64,000 bases of DNA from a bacterium (GTDB taxonomy: Bacteria > Krumholzibacteriota > Krumholzibacteriia > LZORAL124-64-63): positions 3,410,001-3,474,000 of the forward strand of contig JADJQR010000001.1 in the NCBI GenBank assembly GCA_016712675.1. The letters are read 5' to 3'. Shown here piece by piece: positions 51,493 to 60,142 of this stretch. A program made the position numbers and the translations under genes. Numbering within the stretch: position 1 is the stretch's first letter; the number at the start of each line of letters is the position of its first letter. The notes under the pieces were generated by a model. The model had not been told where the DNA came from. It did not search any database and worked only from the letters and a program-made list of their open reading frames with translations.

Positions 51493-53043
51493 CTAGCGCG
51501 CCGCCTCCAGCGAGGCCTTCGCCTCGGCCGTGACCTGCGCGACGAGGGTCGCGTCCATGACCGTGGGCGTCAGCATCATCACCAGCTCGACCTTGTACTT
51601 CTCGCTTGACGTGCGGCCGAACAGGTAGCCCAGCACGGGGACGTCCTTCAGCAGCGGCACCCCGCTGCGCACATGCCGCTCGCGGTCAGAGATCAGCCCG
51701 GCGATCAGCATCGTCTGGCCGTCGGCCACCGTGCCGACGGTGTCCAGTTCGCGCACCGACAGCACCGGCGCGGTGTCCAGGTTGGGGCTCTTGGCCACGG
51801 CCACGACGTCGGAGATGGTCGGGTGCACATTGAGCGTCACCACGCGGTCGGCGCCGACCTGCGGGGTCACGTCCAGCACGACGCCGACGGGGACGGTCTG
51901 GGGCGTGTAGGAGATGACCGGCTCGGTCGCGACGCCGTTGCTGACCAGTGCGGGCTGGACCGTGGCCAGGAAGTACACGTCCTCGCGCACGATGCGCACG
52001 ATCGCCTTCTGGTTGTTCAGCGTCGTCACGCGCGGCGTGCTTACCATCTGCAGGTTCCCGGTCGAGGTCAGGGCCTGCACGACGCCGAACAGGTGCTTCG
52101 TGTCGGCCACCATCTGCACGAAGCCGTCGGGCATGAACGTCGGGTCGCCGATGGCATCCTGCTCGAACTGCACGTCGCCGTTCAGGTAGGTCTGCCAGTT
52201 GACGCCGCTCTGGGTGCTCTCGTCGAGGGTCACCTCCATGATGCGCACCTCGACGGCGACCTGGCGCTGCAGCGCCTCCTTCAGGTGCGCCAGCAGCCGC
52301 TCGACGCGCTGCACGCGGTCCCACTCGGCCGTGACCTGGACCAGGCTCGCCATGGGGTTGACGACCAGGCAGCGTCCGTCGGCATCGGCATGGCTGAGTC
52401 CCTGCTCCTGGCCGGCCTCCACGGCCACGGCCGCGCCCGGGAAGACCACCGTCTGCAGCGACTTCATCACCTCTGGCCAGATCGACATCGTGGCCGTGCT
52501 GGTGACGTGGGAGCGGTTCTGGTTCTCGCTGCTGCCGGACGAGCCGGACTCGTCCTGGCGGGCGGCCGACACCTGCAGCTCTCCGCGCCCCTGGCGTAGC
52601 GTGACCGGGTAGTCGAAGGTGAACCAGCGCGTGACCAGGCCGCGACGGTGGACCGCCAGTGCGCCGTCGACGACTTCCCAGCCCAGATCGATCGGGTCAC
52701 AGAGCGCGGCCAGCGCCCGCCCCACGGCGATGTTCTCCAGGTGCACGTTGACCTGGCCCTTCACGTCCGGCGCCAGCTGCAGCCCCAGTCCGGCGTTGGT
52801 CGCCACGCTGCGCAGGATCTCGCGCACGTCGGCCCAGCCGTTGGTGACGATCGTCACCGGCGCCAGTCCCTGTTCCCAGCCGGGGGCGACCGTTGCCGCC
52901 ACCGCCGCCGGGACTTCGCCTTCGGCGGCCGGCTGCGCGCTGGCCACGGTGAACCACATCAGGCCCACCGCCAGCGCCAGCACTGCCGCCACCTGGAGCA
53001 GCAGGCCTCCGGGCCGATCTCCGCGGAGCTTCCACCTGTCCAT
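51493..53043 (-). CDS. Secretin (PilQ/GspD-type outer-membrane channel)
   Basis: 516 residues from the ATG at 53043 (AAAGGA upstream); the frame opens earlier but the signal peptide starts here. The signal/anchor ends near ASAQ (about 48). An STN-like N0 domain follows (TIVTNGWADVREILRSV). The secretin domain covers about 280-500: VEVRIMEVTLDESTQSGVNW, TPRVTTLNNQKA and VPLLKDVPVLGYLFGR, all family hallmarks. Short for a secretin, lacking multiple N1 repeats. It multimerises in the outer membrane. Last gene of the operon that begins at 59759. Confidence 0.93.
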   Translation of the reverse strand: MDRWKLRGDRPGGLLLQVAAVLALAVGLMWFTVASAQPAAEGEVPAAVAATVAPGWEQGLAPVTIVTNGWADVREILRSVATNAGLGLQLAPDVKGQVNVHLENIAVGRALAALCDPIDLGWEVVDGALAVHRRGLVTRWFTFDYPVTLRQGRGELQVSAARQDESGSSGSSENQNRSHVTSTATMSIWPEVMKSLQTVVFPGAAVAVEAGQEQGLSHADADGRCLVVNPMASLVQVTAEWDRVQRVERLLAHLKEALQRQVAVEVRIMEVTLDESTQSGVNWQTYLNGDVQFEQDAIGDPTFMPDGFVQMVADTKHLFGVVQALTSTGNLQMVSTPRVTTLNNQKAIVRIVREDVYFLATVQPALVSNGVATEPVISYTPQTVPVGVVLDVTPQVGADRVVTLNVHPTISDVVAVAKSPNLDTAPVLSVRELDTVGTVADGQTMLIAGLISDRERHVRSGVPLLKDVPVLGYLFGRTSSEKYKVELVMMLTPTVMDATLVAQVTAEAKASLEAAR

Positions 53044-53044
53044 G

Positions 53045-53677
53045 TCAGTTCCTTTCACTTTCGGCGTACTCGACCAGGCCGGCACGGCCGACCCGGGCCC
53101 CGGGCGCCGACCCGGTGACGACGGAATGGGCACCATCGCCGGACGGGATAATCCCGACCGGCAGGAAGAGCTTCCGCGTGCCGCCCAGCGACACGCCGCG
53201 CGCGTCGATGCGCTCGACGACGTATTGCCGCACCTGGTCGCCGACTCCCACCAGGCGGCCGTCGATGAGCGCGGCAGGCCGACCGGCCCCGAGCATCACC
53301 GCTTCGCAGACGGGTTCGGCGGACGGCGCGCGGCGCTCGACGGGACGCGCGGCGGCGCGCGGCGACGTCGGCGCTGCCGGCAGCTGCAGCAGCGCGGCGG
53401 ACGTGAACGGATCGCGGGCCACGTCCGGCCGCGGTCCCTGGACCGGAGCGCCAAGGTCGGTGGCGACGCGCGACGGCCGCATGACCTCGTCCAGGTCGAC
53501 CGGCAGGGCCGGGTGCGCCTGCACGCGGACTCCCGAGGCGTCCTCCGCCGCCGGACCCCGCGCGCGCCGTGGCGCGAAGGTGCGGACGTTCACGACGACG
53601 AGGACCGCCAGCACCACGAACACGCCGGCCACGACCGGCGGACTGCTAAGACCGGACTTTTGATGAGACATAGACAT
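53045..53677 (-). CDS. PilP/GspC-like inner-membrane protein
   Basis: 210 residues. An N-terminal membrane helix (about 13-33), a proline/alanine-rich linker, and a C-terminal beta domain with EAVMLGAGRPAALIDGRLVG and VGDQVRQYVVERIDARGVSL. That pattern (ligand-site strand, then GD-x-V-x-x-Y-x-V-x-x-I) is typical of the homology region of PilP and GspC, which docks to the secretin. Its start overlaps the PilO-like gene by 32 bases. One base separates it from the secretin gene. Confidence 0.8.
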   Translation of the reverse strand: MSMSHQKSGLSSPPVVAGVFVVLAVLVVVNVRTFAPRRARGPAAEDASGVRVQAHPALPVDLDEVMRPSRVATDLGAPVQGPRPDVARDPFTSAALLQLPAAPTSPRAAARPVERRAPSAEPVCEAVMLGAGRPAALIDGRLVGVGDQVRQYVVERIDARGVSLGGTRKLFLPVGIIPSGDGAHSVVTGSAPGARVGRAGLVEYAESERN

Positions 53678-54233
53678 CCATCTCCAGGTCGACGTGCACC
53701 GAATCCTTGGTGGGCATGATCTCCAGGTCGTGGAGGGCGACGGCGCGGTCCAGGCGACCGAGTCCGCCCAGGAAGCCGGCCACGCCGGCGAAATCGCCGT
53801 CGAACCGCGCGCGCACGCGGTAGGCGCCGAGGGTGGCCGCAGGCTCCTCGGCCGGCAGGCCGGGTACGGCGTCCGTCAGCTCGTCGATGCGCAGCTCGTG
53901 CAGCTCGAAGTTGGACACGCCGCTCTCGTCGGCGATGCGGGCCAGGTCCAGGAACAGGCGCTCGCAGGCGCGCTCGGCCGGGAAGAGCCGGTTCCAGGCC
54001 GGGTCGACGGCGGCCGCACGCTCGGGCAGCGTCCGTTCGAGCCACAGGCCCGCCACCGACCAGCGGTCGAGCTCGTCCATCTGGCCCTCGACCTTCCTCA
54101 CCTCGCGGTGCTGGATCAGGGCCCGTTGCCAGGCCGGCAACGCCCCGACCACCAGCAGGAGGAACCAGGTTGCGGCCAGGCCGCCGAGCGCCAGGGCGCG
54201 ACGGGAGAGCCGGATGCGGCGCGGGAGCTTCAT
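53646..54233 (-). CDS. PilO-like pilus-assembly protein
   Basis: 195 residues: a short basic N-terminus, one membrane helix (about 13-33), a coiled coil (about 38-70) and a ferredoxin-like C-terminal domain (about 100-195, TLGAYRVRARFDGDFAGVAG then ALHDLEIMPT). This is the PilO/GspM layout. PilN and PilO form the inner-membrane ring that links platform to secretin. It follows the PilM-PilN fusion by one base. Confidence 0.85.
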   Translation of the reverse strand: MKLPRRIRLSRRALALGGLAATWFLLLVVGALPAWQRALIQHREVRKVEGQMDELDRWSVAGLWLERTLPERAAAVDPAWNRLFPAERACERLFLDLARIADESGVSNFELHELRIDELTDAVPGLPAEEPAATLGAYRVRARFDGDFAGVAGFLGGLGRLDRAVALHDLEIMPTKDSVHVDLEMDVYVSSKVRS

Positions 54234-54234
54234 G

Positions 54235-55731
54235 TCAGCCTTCCTGGGCGGCGACCGCCGGCTTCAGGCCCAGTTCCAGGCTGAAGACGGTGCGTTCGCT
54301 GCCGTGCTGGTTGTCGACGGGCTTGATGTGCATGGTGCGCGGCTCACCCCGCAGCGTGGCGAAATCGGAGGCTCGCAGCGCCTCGAGGAACTCGACGAAG
54401 CCCGACTGCGCGGCCGTCCCGGTGCCGGCAACGCTCTCGCCCTCGATCTGCAGCCGCAGCTGGCCGGTCTCCGGCTCCTGCATGCGGAGGGACTTGAAGA
54501 CCACCGAGGACGGCGCAAGGATAGCCACCCGACGGAGGACCGATTCGAGGTCCGGCCTGGCTGCCGTGTAATCGACGATCCGCTCCTCCCGGGCCATCAG
54601 GACTCGCTGCGCGCGGTAGGCCGCCTCGGCCTGGCCGGCCCGGGCCTGCGCCTCGGCCAGGCGATCGCGGGCCTTGTCCAGGTACTGGCCCTGGATCCGG
54701 GCCGTCATCAAGCCTCCGACCAGCAGGAGCGGCACCGCCGCCAGTCCCACCGCGCCGGCGCCGACCAGGGCGCGCCGGCGGGAAGCCGCCGACAGCGCAT
54801 GGCCCGACCTCCGCGCCAGCAGGTTCAGCGGCACACCTTCGCAGGCCAGCAGGGCGGCGGCCGCGACCGGCAGGTCGTCAGGCGCGGGCGCGTTCGCGCC
54901 CCAGACGAACAAGCTCTCCAGCTCCCAGTGGAGCGACGGCGCCAGGCCCTGCTGCTGCAGCCTCTCGACCAGGCGCGGCGCGATCGCGTGATCGCCGCAG
55001 ACGATGATCCGCTCGACGTGCGGCGAACGCTCGGTCTGCCGCGCGAAGAAGATCGAGCGCTCGACCTCGGTAGCCAGGCGGCCCAGGTATTCCGCCGGGT
55101 CCGCGCCGTGCGACAGGTCCTGCGGCAGGCGCCGGGTCAGCAGCAGATGTTCGCGGGTCGAGATGCAGAGGTACGACGCCTCGCGACCGATGAAGACGAG
55201 GTTCCAGGCTTCGTGCTCGCCGTGTTCCGGACCGTGGCGCCGGTACAGCAGGTCGAGAGCCAGGTGCGCCGGCAGCATGATGCCAGGCGGCGTGCCCCAG
55301 GCCGTGGCCGCGGCGATCTGCGCATCGACGATCGTACGCGTGGCGTACATCACGAAGACGTCATGCAGGCGCGCGTCGCCGCCAGCCTGCCCCCCCGGCC
55401 GCGGCCCGAGCAGCTGGCAGCCGATCGCCCACGAGTCCGGCGTACCGCCCTCGCCCCGGGCGATGAGCCCGGCCACCGCCCGCTCGAGGGCGCGCCCCTT
55501 CAGCGGCGGCAAGCCGAGGACCGAGGTGCGCGCCTCCGTGTCGTCCAGCAGCCAGGCGATGCCGCCCGGGTCCCTGGACATCGCGCGCGCAAGCGCCGGC
55601 GACGGGTCCTGGCTGTCGTCCACCCGCTCGAACCGCCCGACGGTCCAGCGGCCACGCGCCTCGCGGCCGACCTCGACCACGAGCCGCGTCGTCCCCTGCC
55701 GCTGCACGCCGTATCCGCGCCTGCTCTTCAC
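54235..55731 (-). CDS. PilM-PilN fusion protein
   Basis: 498 residues. The N-terminal about 300 residues are a diverged actin-like PilM/GspL domain (LVVEVGREARGRW; then DPAEYLGRLATEVERSIFFARQ and ERIIVCGDHAI, the typical EIxRSLxFY-like helix). A membrane helix lies at about 323-345 (VGAGAVGLAAVPLLLVGGLM). It is followed by a coiled coil (about 350-395) and a ferredoxin-like periplasmic domain (VLRRVAILAPSSVVFKSLRM) as in PilN. In E. coli-type pili these are two genes; GspL is the analogous single-chain form in type II secretion. Confidence 0.8.
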   Translation of the reverse strand: MKSRRGYGVQRQGTTRLVVEVGREARGRWTVGRFERVDDSQDPSPALARAMSRDPGGIAWLLDDTEARTSVLGLPPLKGRALERAVAGLIARGEGGTPDSWAIGCQLLGPRPGGQAGGDARLHDVFVMYATRTIVDAQIAAATAWGTPPGIMLPAHLALDLLYRRHGPEHGEHEAWNLVFIGREASYLCISTREHLLLTRRLPQDLSHGADPAEYLGRLATEVERSIFFARQTERSPHVERIIVCGDHAIAPRLVERLQQQGLAPSLHWELESLFVWGANAPAPDDLPVAAAALLACEGVPLNLLARRSGHALSAASRRRALVGAGAVGLAAVPLLLVGGLMTARIQGQYLDKARDRLAEAQARAGQAEAAYRAQRVLMAREERIVDYTAARPDLESVLRRVAILAPSSVVFKSLRMQEPETGQLRLQIEGESVAGTGTAAQSGFVEFLEALRASDFATLRGEPRTMHIKPVDNQHGSERTVFSLELGLKPAVAAQEG

Positions 55732-55789
55732 GTCCGTTGCTTCCTTCCCGCGCCCGCATCCGGGCGCTGGTCCCCGTTCTGCCTGTCGC

Positions 55790-56857
55790 CTAGGGCCCGA
55801 CGCCCGAAGGCAGGTTGTCCGTCACCGTGGCGGCGTTGCCGTCGGCCCCGGCCGAGAAGACGGTCCGCGACCCCGCGTTGACCTGGAAGGCGCGCCCCCA
55901 GCCGTCGGTGTCGAACGCGGCCGCCAGGTTCAGCGAGGCGCGGTCGGCGACCGTCCAGTTGCCGGACAGCGCCAGTCCCGAGTCCAGGTTCAGCGCCGCC
56001 TGCGCGATCTCCAGCTTGTAGAGCGTGGTCCGGCGCGCCGGCGGGAGGCTGGACACGTTCAGGCTGATGTCGTCGTTGCCGCCGCCGTCGTCGGCGCGGT
56101 TCGGCCCCCAGCTGCGCACGATGAAGTCGGGCGGGTTGGCGCCGGTGAAGTCGACGGACATGGCGTAGGCACGCCGCCAGGGATCGGTCAGCGCCTCGCC
56201 GCCGATACCCGCGTCCAGATAGCCGTCGACCAGGTCGGACGCGTCGGTCGGGAACGCCGCGCGGTCCTCGAAGTAGTGACGGGCCGCCTCGGCGATCGCC
56301 GTCAGTTCCGCCTCGCAGGCGGCCAGCTTGTCGCGGTTGACCGGGCCGGCCACCACCAGCGCCAGCAGATCGTCCCCGTTGCCGTCGATGGTCCAGGCGG
56401 TGCCCACCGCGCCGAACGTGACGGCACCATCGTTGCCGCCGCTGGCCACGACCAAGTCGGCCGCGCCGGCGGGCACCGTGGTCGGCTGCAGGTCGTAGAG
56501 ATAGGTCCCGCCCCAGGCGTCGGTCGTCGCCTCGGCCAGCGGCACGCCGCTGCTGCCGCCGACGTACGGGCCCTTCCAGCCGGGCGCCCCCGGATCGGTC
56601 ACCAGGGCGCCCAGGCCCTCGGCCTCGGACGGGAAGCGGCCGGTGTCGTGGTAGAAGTCGAGGATGCCCTGCCGAAGGGCCGCCAGTTCGTCCAGCGTCG
56701 CCTCCTCGCGGACGCGGGTGATCTCGCGGAACGCCAGCGGCGTGACGGCCGCCGCCATGATCGCGACGATGGCCACGGCCACGACGATCTCCATCAACGT
56801 GAATCCCCCGCGATCACGCGGGCCCACGGCGGCTGGCTTCCGGAAGCGCACGCTCAT
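55790..56857 (-). CDS. Long GspG-like pseudopilin with tandem C-terminal repeats
   Basis: 355 residues from the ATG at 56857 (GGGAAGG upstream). Prepilin signal: RDRGG then FTLMEIVVAVAIVAIMAAA. Three successive globular units follow. Unit one, about 55-180, has RQGILDFYHDTGRFPSEAEG, GWKGPYVG and DAWGGTYLYD. Unit two, about 185-285, has EAARHYFEDRAAFPTDASDL, LTDPWRRAYAMSV and RSWGPNRADDGGGNDDI. Unit three, about 290-355, has DGWGRAFQVN and VFSAGADG. Each repeats the GspG pattern of helix, F/Y-P, DPWG-x-x-Y and a Gly-Pro/Asp calcium loop; ordinary GspG has one. Confidence 0.85.
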   Translation of the reverse strand: MSVRFRKPAAVGPRDRGGFTLMEIVVAVAIVAIMAAAVTPLAFREITRVREEATLDELAALRQGILDFYHDTGRFPSEAEGLGALVTDPGAPGWKGPYVGGSSGVPLAEATTDAWGGTYLYDLQPTTVPAGAADLVVASGGNDGAVTFGAVGTAWTIDGNGDDLLALVVAGPVNRDKLAACEAELTAIAEAARHYFEDRAAFPTDASDLVDGYLDAGIGGEALTDPWRRAYAMSVDFTGANPPDFIVRSWGPNRADDGGGNDDISLNVSSLPPARRTTLYKLEIAQAALNLDSGLALSGNWTVADRASLNLAAAFDTDGWGRAFQVNAGSRTVFSAGADGNAATVTDNLPSGVGP

Positions 56858-56868
56858 CCTTCCCTCTC

Positions 56869-58071
56869 CTAGTGCAGCGTCGCGCGGATCGACATGATCG
56901 GCATCAGCAGCGACAGCGCCGCCAGGCAGACCATGGCGCCCAGCAGCACCAGCACCAGACCCTCGAACACGGTGAAAGCCTTCTTGAGGTCGCGCGGCAG
57001 CTCCTTGTCCAGGTGCGCTGAGACCGTCAGCAGCGACTTGTCCAGCGAGCCGGTGCGCTCGCCCACGGCGATCATGCGCTGCACCAGCGGCGGGAACGTG
57101 TCCGCGCCCGAGAAAGCCTCGGTCAGCGACAGGCCGCTGGCCACCTGCGCGCGGATCATCCGCAGCTGCGCGGCCATCACGCGGTTGCCCACGACCCCGC
57201 GCAGCAGGTCCAGCAGGCGCAGCAGGTCGACGCCGGACGCGAAGATGATCGCGAACGTCTTGGCGAAGCGGGACAGGGCCAGCTTGCCGACGAACGTGCC
57301 GACGACCGGCAGCCGCAGCAGCAGCCGGTCGCGCAGGTAGGCGCCGCGGCGCGTGGAGGTCGCCAGCCGGATGACCGCCGCCAGCGCCACCGCCCCGGTG
57401 ATCAGGGCCCACCACCAGTGCCCGCAGAAGCTGCCAAGCCCGAGCATGGCCCGCGTCACCGCCGGAAGTTCCATGCCGGAGTTCCGGAACAGACCCTCGA
57501 AGCGCGGCATCACGAACAGCACCATCAACAGGAAGAGTCCCAGCACGCCCACCATCAGCATGGCCGGGTAGATGAGCGCCTGCGTCGTCTGGCCGCGCAG
57601 GTCCTCCTGCCACTCCAGGTACGCCGTCAGCTGGTTGAACGCCCCGTCCAGCCCGCCCGAGCTCTGGCCGGCGGAGACGAGCGCCAGGTAGACCGGCGAG
57701 AAGACGTGCGGATGGCGGGCCAGCGCCTCGTCCAGCTGCGAGCCGCTGGTCACGGCCGCGCGCAGGTCCGCCATCAAGTCGGCGAAGGCCCCGTCGCACT
57801 GCTGCTCGTAGTCGCGCAGGGCGGTCACGGCCGGCACGCCGGCGCTCAGGCTGGTGGCCATGTGCTGCGTGAACGAGCGCAGGTGCCGGCGAGCGGCGCG
57901 CCGGACCGGCGACCAGGCCCCGCCCAGGGACCCCAGCGTCGAGCGGCTGGTCAGCAGGACCAGGCCCTGCTCCAGCAGCACCCCGGCCAGCTGGTCGGCG
58001 CTCACCGCGCGCCGCATGCCGGTGATCGTGGTGCCCGAGGCGGTCAGGGCGCTGTAGCGAAACTCCCTCAT
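56869..58071 (-). CDS. PilC/GspF-type platform protein
   Basis: 400 residues. N-terminal ARM-like part, then two T2SSF repeats, each ending in membrane helices: repeat one about 67-200 (FTQHMATSLSAGVPAVTAL; GQSSGGLDGAFNQLTAYLEW) and repeat two about 270-400 (FAKTFAIIFASGVDLLRLLD; GERTGSLDKSLLTVSAHLDK). It couples the cytoplasmic ATPase to pilin extraction from the inner membrane. The ATG overlaps the ATPase stop by four bases. Confidence 0.95.
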   Translation of the reverse strand: MREFRYSALTASGTTITGMRRAVSADQLAGVLLEQGLVLLTSRSTLGSLGGAWSPVRRAARRHLRSFTQHMATSLSAGVPAVTALRDYEQQCDGAFADLMADLRAAVTSGSQLDEALARHPHVFSPVYLALVSAGQSSGGLDGAFNQLTAYLEWQEDLRGQTTQALIYPAMLMVGVLGLFLLMVLFVMPRFEGLFRNSGMELPAVTRAMLGLGSFCGHWWWALITGAVALAAVIRLATSTRRGAYLRDRLLLRLPVVGTFVGKLALSRFAKTFAIIFASGVDLLRLLDLLRGVVGNRVMAAQLRMIRAQVASGLSLTEAFSGADTFPPLVQRMIAVGERTGSLDKSLLTVSAHLDKELPRDLKKAFTVFEGLVLVLLGAMVCLAALSLLMPIMSIRATLH

Positions 58072-59759
58072 GTCGCCACCCTCAGCACTTCGGACAGCGT
58101 GGTGCGGCCCTCGCGGTACTTGGCCAGCGCGTCCTGGCGCAGGGCCGTCTGGCCCGCTTCGGACGCGGCGCGCTCGAGGTCGGCCACGTCGCGGCGCTCG
58201 GCGATGAGCCGGCGCATCGCGGCGTCGATGCCCAGGTACTCGAAGACGGCCATGCGGCCGCGGTAGCCGGTCTGGCGGCAGAGGCCGCAGCCGCGGCCCG
58301 CGCGCGGCGTGGCGCCTTCCAGGTCGCCGGCCCCGAGGCCCAGCTGCTCCAGCTGCGCCGGGTCAGGCGTCACCGGCTCGCCGCAGCCGTCACAGACCTG
58401 GCGCACCAGCCGCTGCGCCACCACGGAGACCAGGGTCGCCGACAGCAGGAATGGCTCGACGCCCATGTCCAGAAGCCGCGGCACGGCACCGGCGGCGCTG
58501 TTGGTGTGCAGCGTGCTGAAGACGAGGTGGCCGGTCAGCGCGGCGCGGATGGCCAGCTGGGCCGTTTCGACGTCGCGGATCTCGCCGACCAGCAGGATGT
58601 CCGGATCCTGGCGCAAGATGGCGCGCAGGCCCTTGGCGAAGGTGAAGCCCTTGGCATTGTTCACCTGGGCCTGGTTGATCACCGGCAGCTCGTACTCGAC
58701 CGGGTCCTCCAGCGTGATGATCTTCGTGTCCGGCCGGTTCAGGAACGTGAGCGCCGAGTAGAGCGTGGTCGTCTTGCCCGAGCCCGTGGGCCCGGTCACG
58801 AGGATGATCCCGTTGGGACGCGTGATGTCGCGCTTGAACTGCTCGAGCATCGGCGCCGGCATCCGCAGGCGGTCCAGGCCGACGATCAGCGCCTCCTTGT
58901 CCAGGATGCGGCAGACGATCGTCTCGCCGTGCACCGTCGGGAACGTGGACACGCGCATGTCCACCTTCTTGCGGCCGGCGTCGAAGAAGATCCGCCCGTC
59001 CTGCGGCACGCGCGTCTCGGAGATGTTCATCTCGGCCATGATCTTCAGGCGGGTCACCACGATCGGCAGCAGTTCCTGCGGCAGCACCGCGCCCTGCACC
59101 AGCCGCCCGTCGATGCGATAGCGGCAGCGGAGCACCTTCTCCTCGGGCTCGATGTGGATGTCGGTGGCGCCGTCGGCGACGCCCTGCCTGAGCAGGCTGT
59201 CCACCAGCCGGATATAGGGCGAGTCCTCCTGCGCCTGGGCCCCGCCGGCCGCCAGCGCGCGGCGCGCCGCCTCGACCAGGTGCGGGATATCGTCGCCGGC
59301 GCCGCTCTGGCCACCGAAGTGGCGGATGACGGCGTCCTTGATCTCGCTTTCGGGGGCGTGGACGACCTCGATGTACCGACCCGTCAGGCGCGCCAGTTCG
59401 TCGGCCGTGGCCAGGTCCAGCGGATTGGCCATGGCCACCTGGAGCGTGCTGCCGCGCAGGCGCAGGGGAATCAGCGACTTGGCCTCGGCGTAGTCGCGTT
59501 CGACGTGGCGCACCACCGCGCGGTCGATCTCCAGCCGCGTCAGGTCGACGCACTCGACGCCAGCCTGGTTGGCCAGCACGCGGGAGATCTCCCGCTCCGT
59601 GCAGATGCCGAGCCGCTGCAGCACGGCCCCGAGCTTCTCGCCCGTCTGCTTCTGCTCGCGCAGCGCCAGGTCGAGCTTCTCGGGCGTCAGCGTGCCCGAC
59701 TCGACGAGGATCTGCCCGAGGCGCTTGGTGCGAACCGGGCTGGTCGTTCCACTGCTCAT
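58068..59759 (-). CDS. PilB/GspE-type assembly ATPase
   Basis: 563 residues, first gene of the operon. MshEN-type N-terminal domains (RLGQILVESGTLTPEKLDLA, about 14-150), which in related ATPases bind cyclic di-GMP. The GspE core has GPTGSGKTTTLYSAL (Walker A, near 320), the Asp box DPDILLVGEIRD (Walker B) and the His box TGHLVFSTLHTN. A tetracysteine zinc site is CDGC ... CGLC. It powers pseudopilin assembly. The zinc site and MshEN domain are typical of extension ATPases, not the PilT retraction type; no pilT is present here. Confidence 0.96.
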   Translation of the reverse strand: MSSGTTSPVRTKRLGQILVESGTLTPEKLDLALREQKQTGEKLGAVLQRLGICTEREISRVLANQAGVECVDLTRLEIDRAVVRHVERDYAEAKSLIPLRLRGSTLQVAMANPLDLATADELARLTGRYIEVVHAPESEIKDAVIRHFGGQSGAGDDIPHLVEAARRALAAGGAQAQEDSPYIRLVDSLLRQGVADGATDIHIEPEEKVLRCRYRIDGRLVQGAVLPQELLPIVVTRLKIMAEMNISETRVPQDGRIFFDAGRKKVDMRVSTFPTVHGETIVCRILDKEALIVGLDRLRMPAPMLEQFKRDITRPNGIILVTGPTGSGKTTTLYSALTFLNRPDTKIITLEDPVEYELPVINQAQVNNAKGFTFAKGLRAILRQDPDILLVGEIRDVETAQLAIRAALTGHLVFSTLHTNSAAGAVPRLLDMGVEPFLLSATLVSVVAQRLVRQVCDGCGEPVTPDPAQLEQLGLGAGDLEGATPRAGRGCGLCRQTGYRGRMAVFEYLGIDAAMRRLIAERRDVADLERAASEAGQTALRQDALAKYREGRTTLSEVLRVAT

Positions 59760-60142
59760 GACACTGATCCCACCGGTGACATACCCCCTCCTTGGGCCGA
59801 ACGGCCGCGATCCCGCCGCAGCCGGAACGCAAGAGGCGTTCCGGGCCCCCGGCGGCGGCCGCCCCGCCGCGCCGGCCGCCTGCCGGCGTCACGGCCGGTG
59901 TCGGCGCGCCCGGAACCGATTGGCGCACAGCGAATTGTCCGGCGACCACCCCGGCCGATTGATCTAAGCGATTTCTTTAGAAAAAGGCTCCAGCCGAACT
60001 GAAGGACGGCAGCCGTGCGGCCAGAAGCGTTCCGGGAGGGTCAGGGAATGGCCAGGGCGGCGGGGGGACCGAATGCAGCGGCGGGCCCCAGCCGGGGCCC
60101 GCCGCGTTCGCGCGCCGCGCGTGGCGGCTGAGGTTCTCCGGA
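59760..60142. other. Intergenic region upstream of the secretion/pilus operon
   Basis: 383 bp between the gene for the ATPase and the end of the GreA-fusion gene. It contains the GreA-fusion terminator hairpin (60078-60105) and an A+T-rich patch at 59960-59986, TTTCTTTAGAAAAAG, that shares the nine bases TTTCTTTAG (59972-59980) with the region before the convergent pseudopilin gene (50580-50588). The operon promoter is expected here; no clear -35/-10 pair was found. Confidence 0.4.
60078..60105 (-). terminator. Hairpin after the GreA-fusion gene
   Basis: GCGGCGGGCCCC (60078-60089) and GGGGCCCGCCGC (60094-60105) form a perfect 12-bp stem with a 4-nt loop, 38 bp past the stop on the minus strand. 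There is no U-tract (TGCATTCGG follows). Confidence 0.6.
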
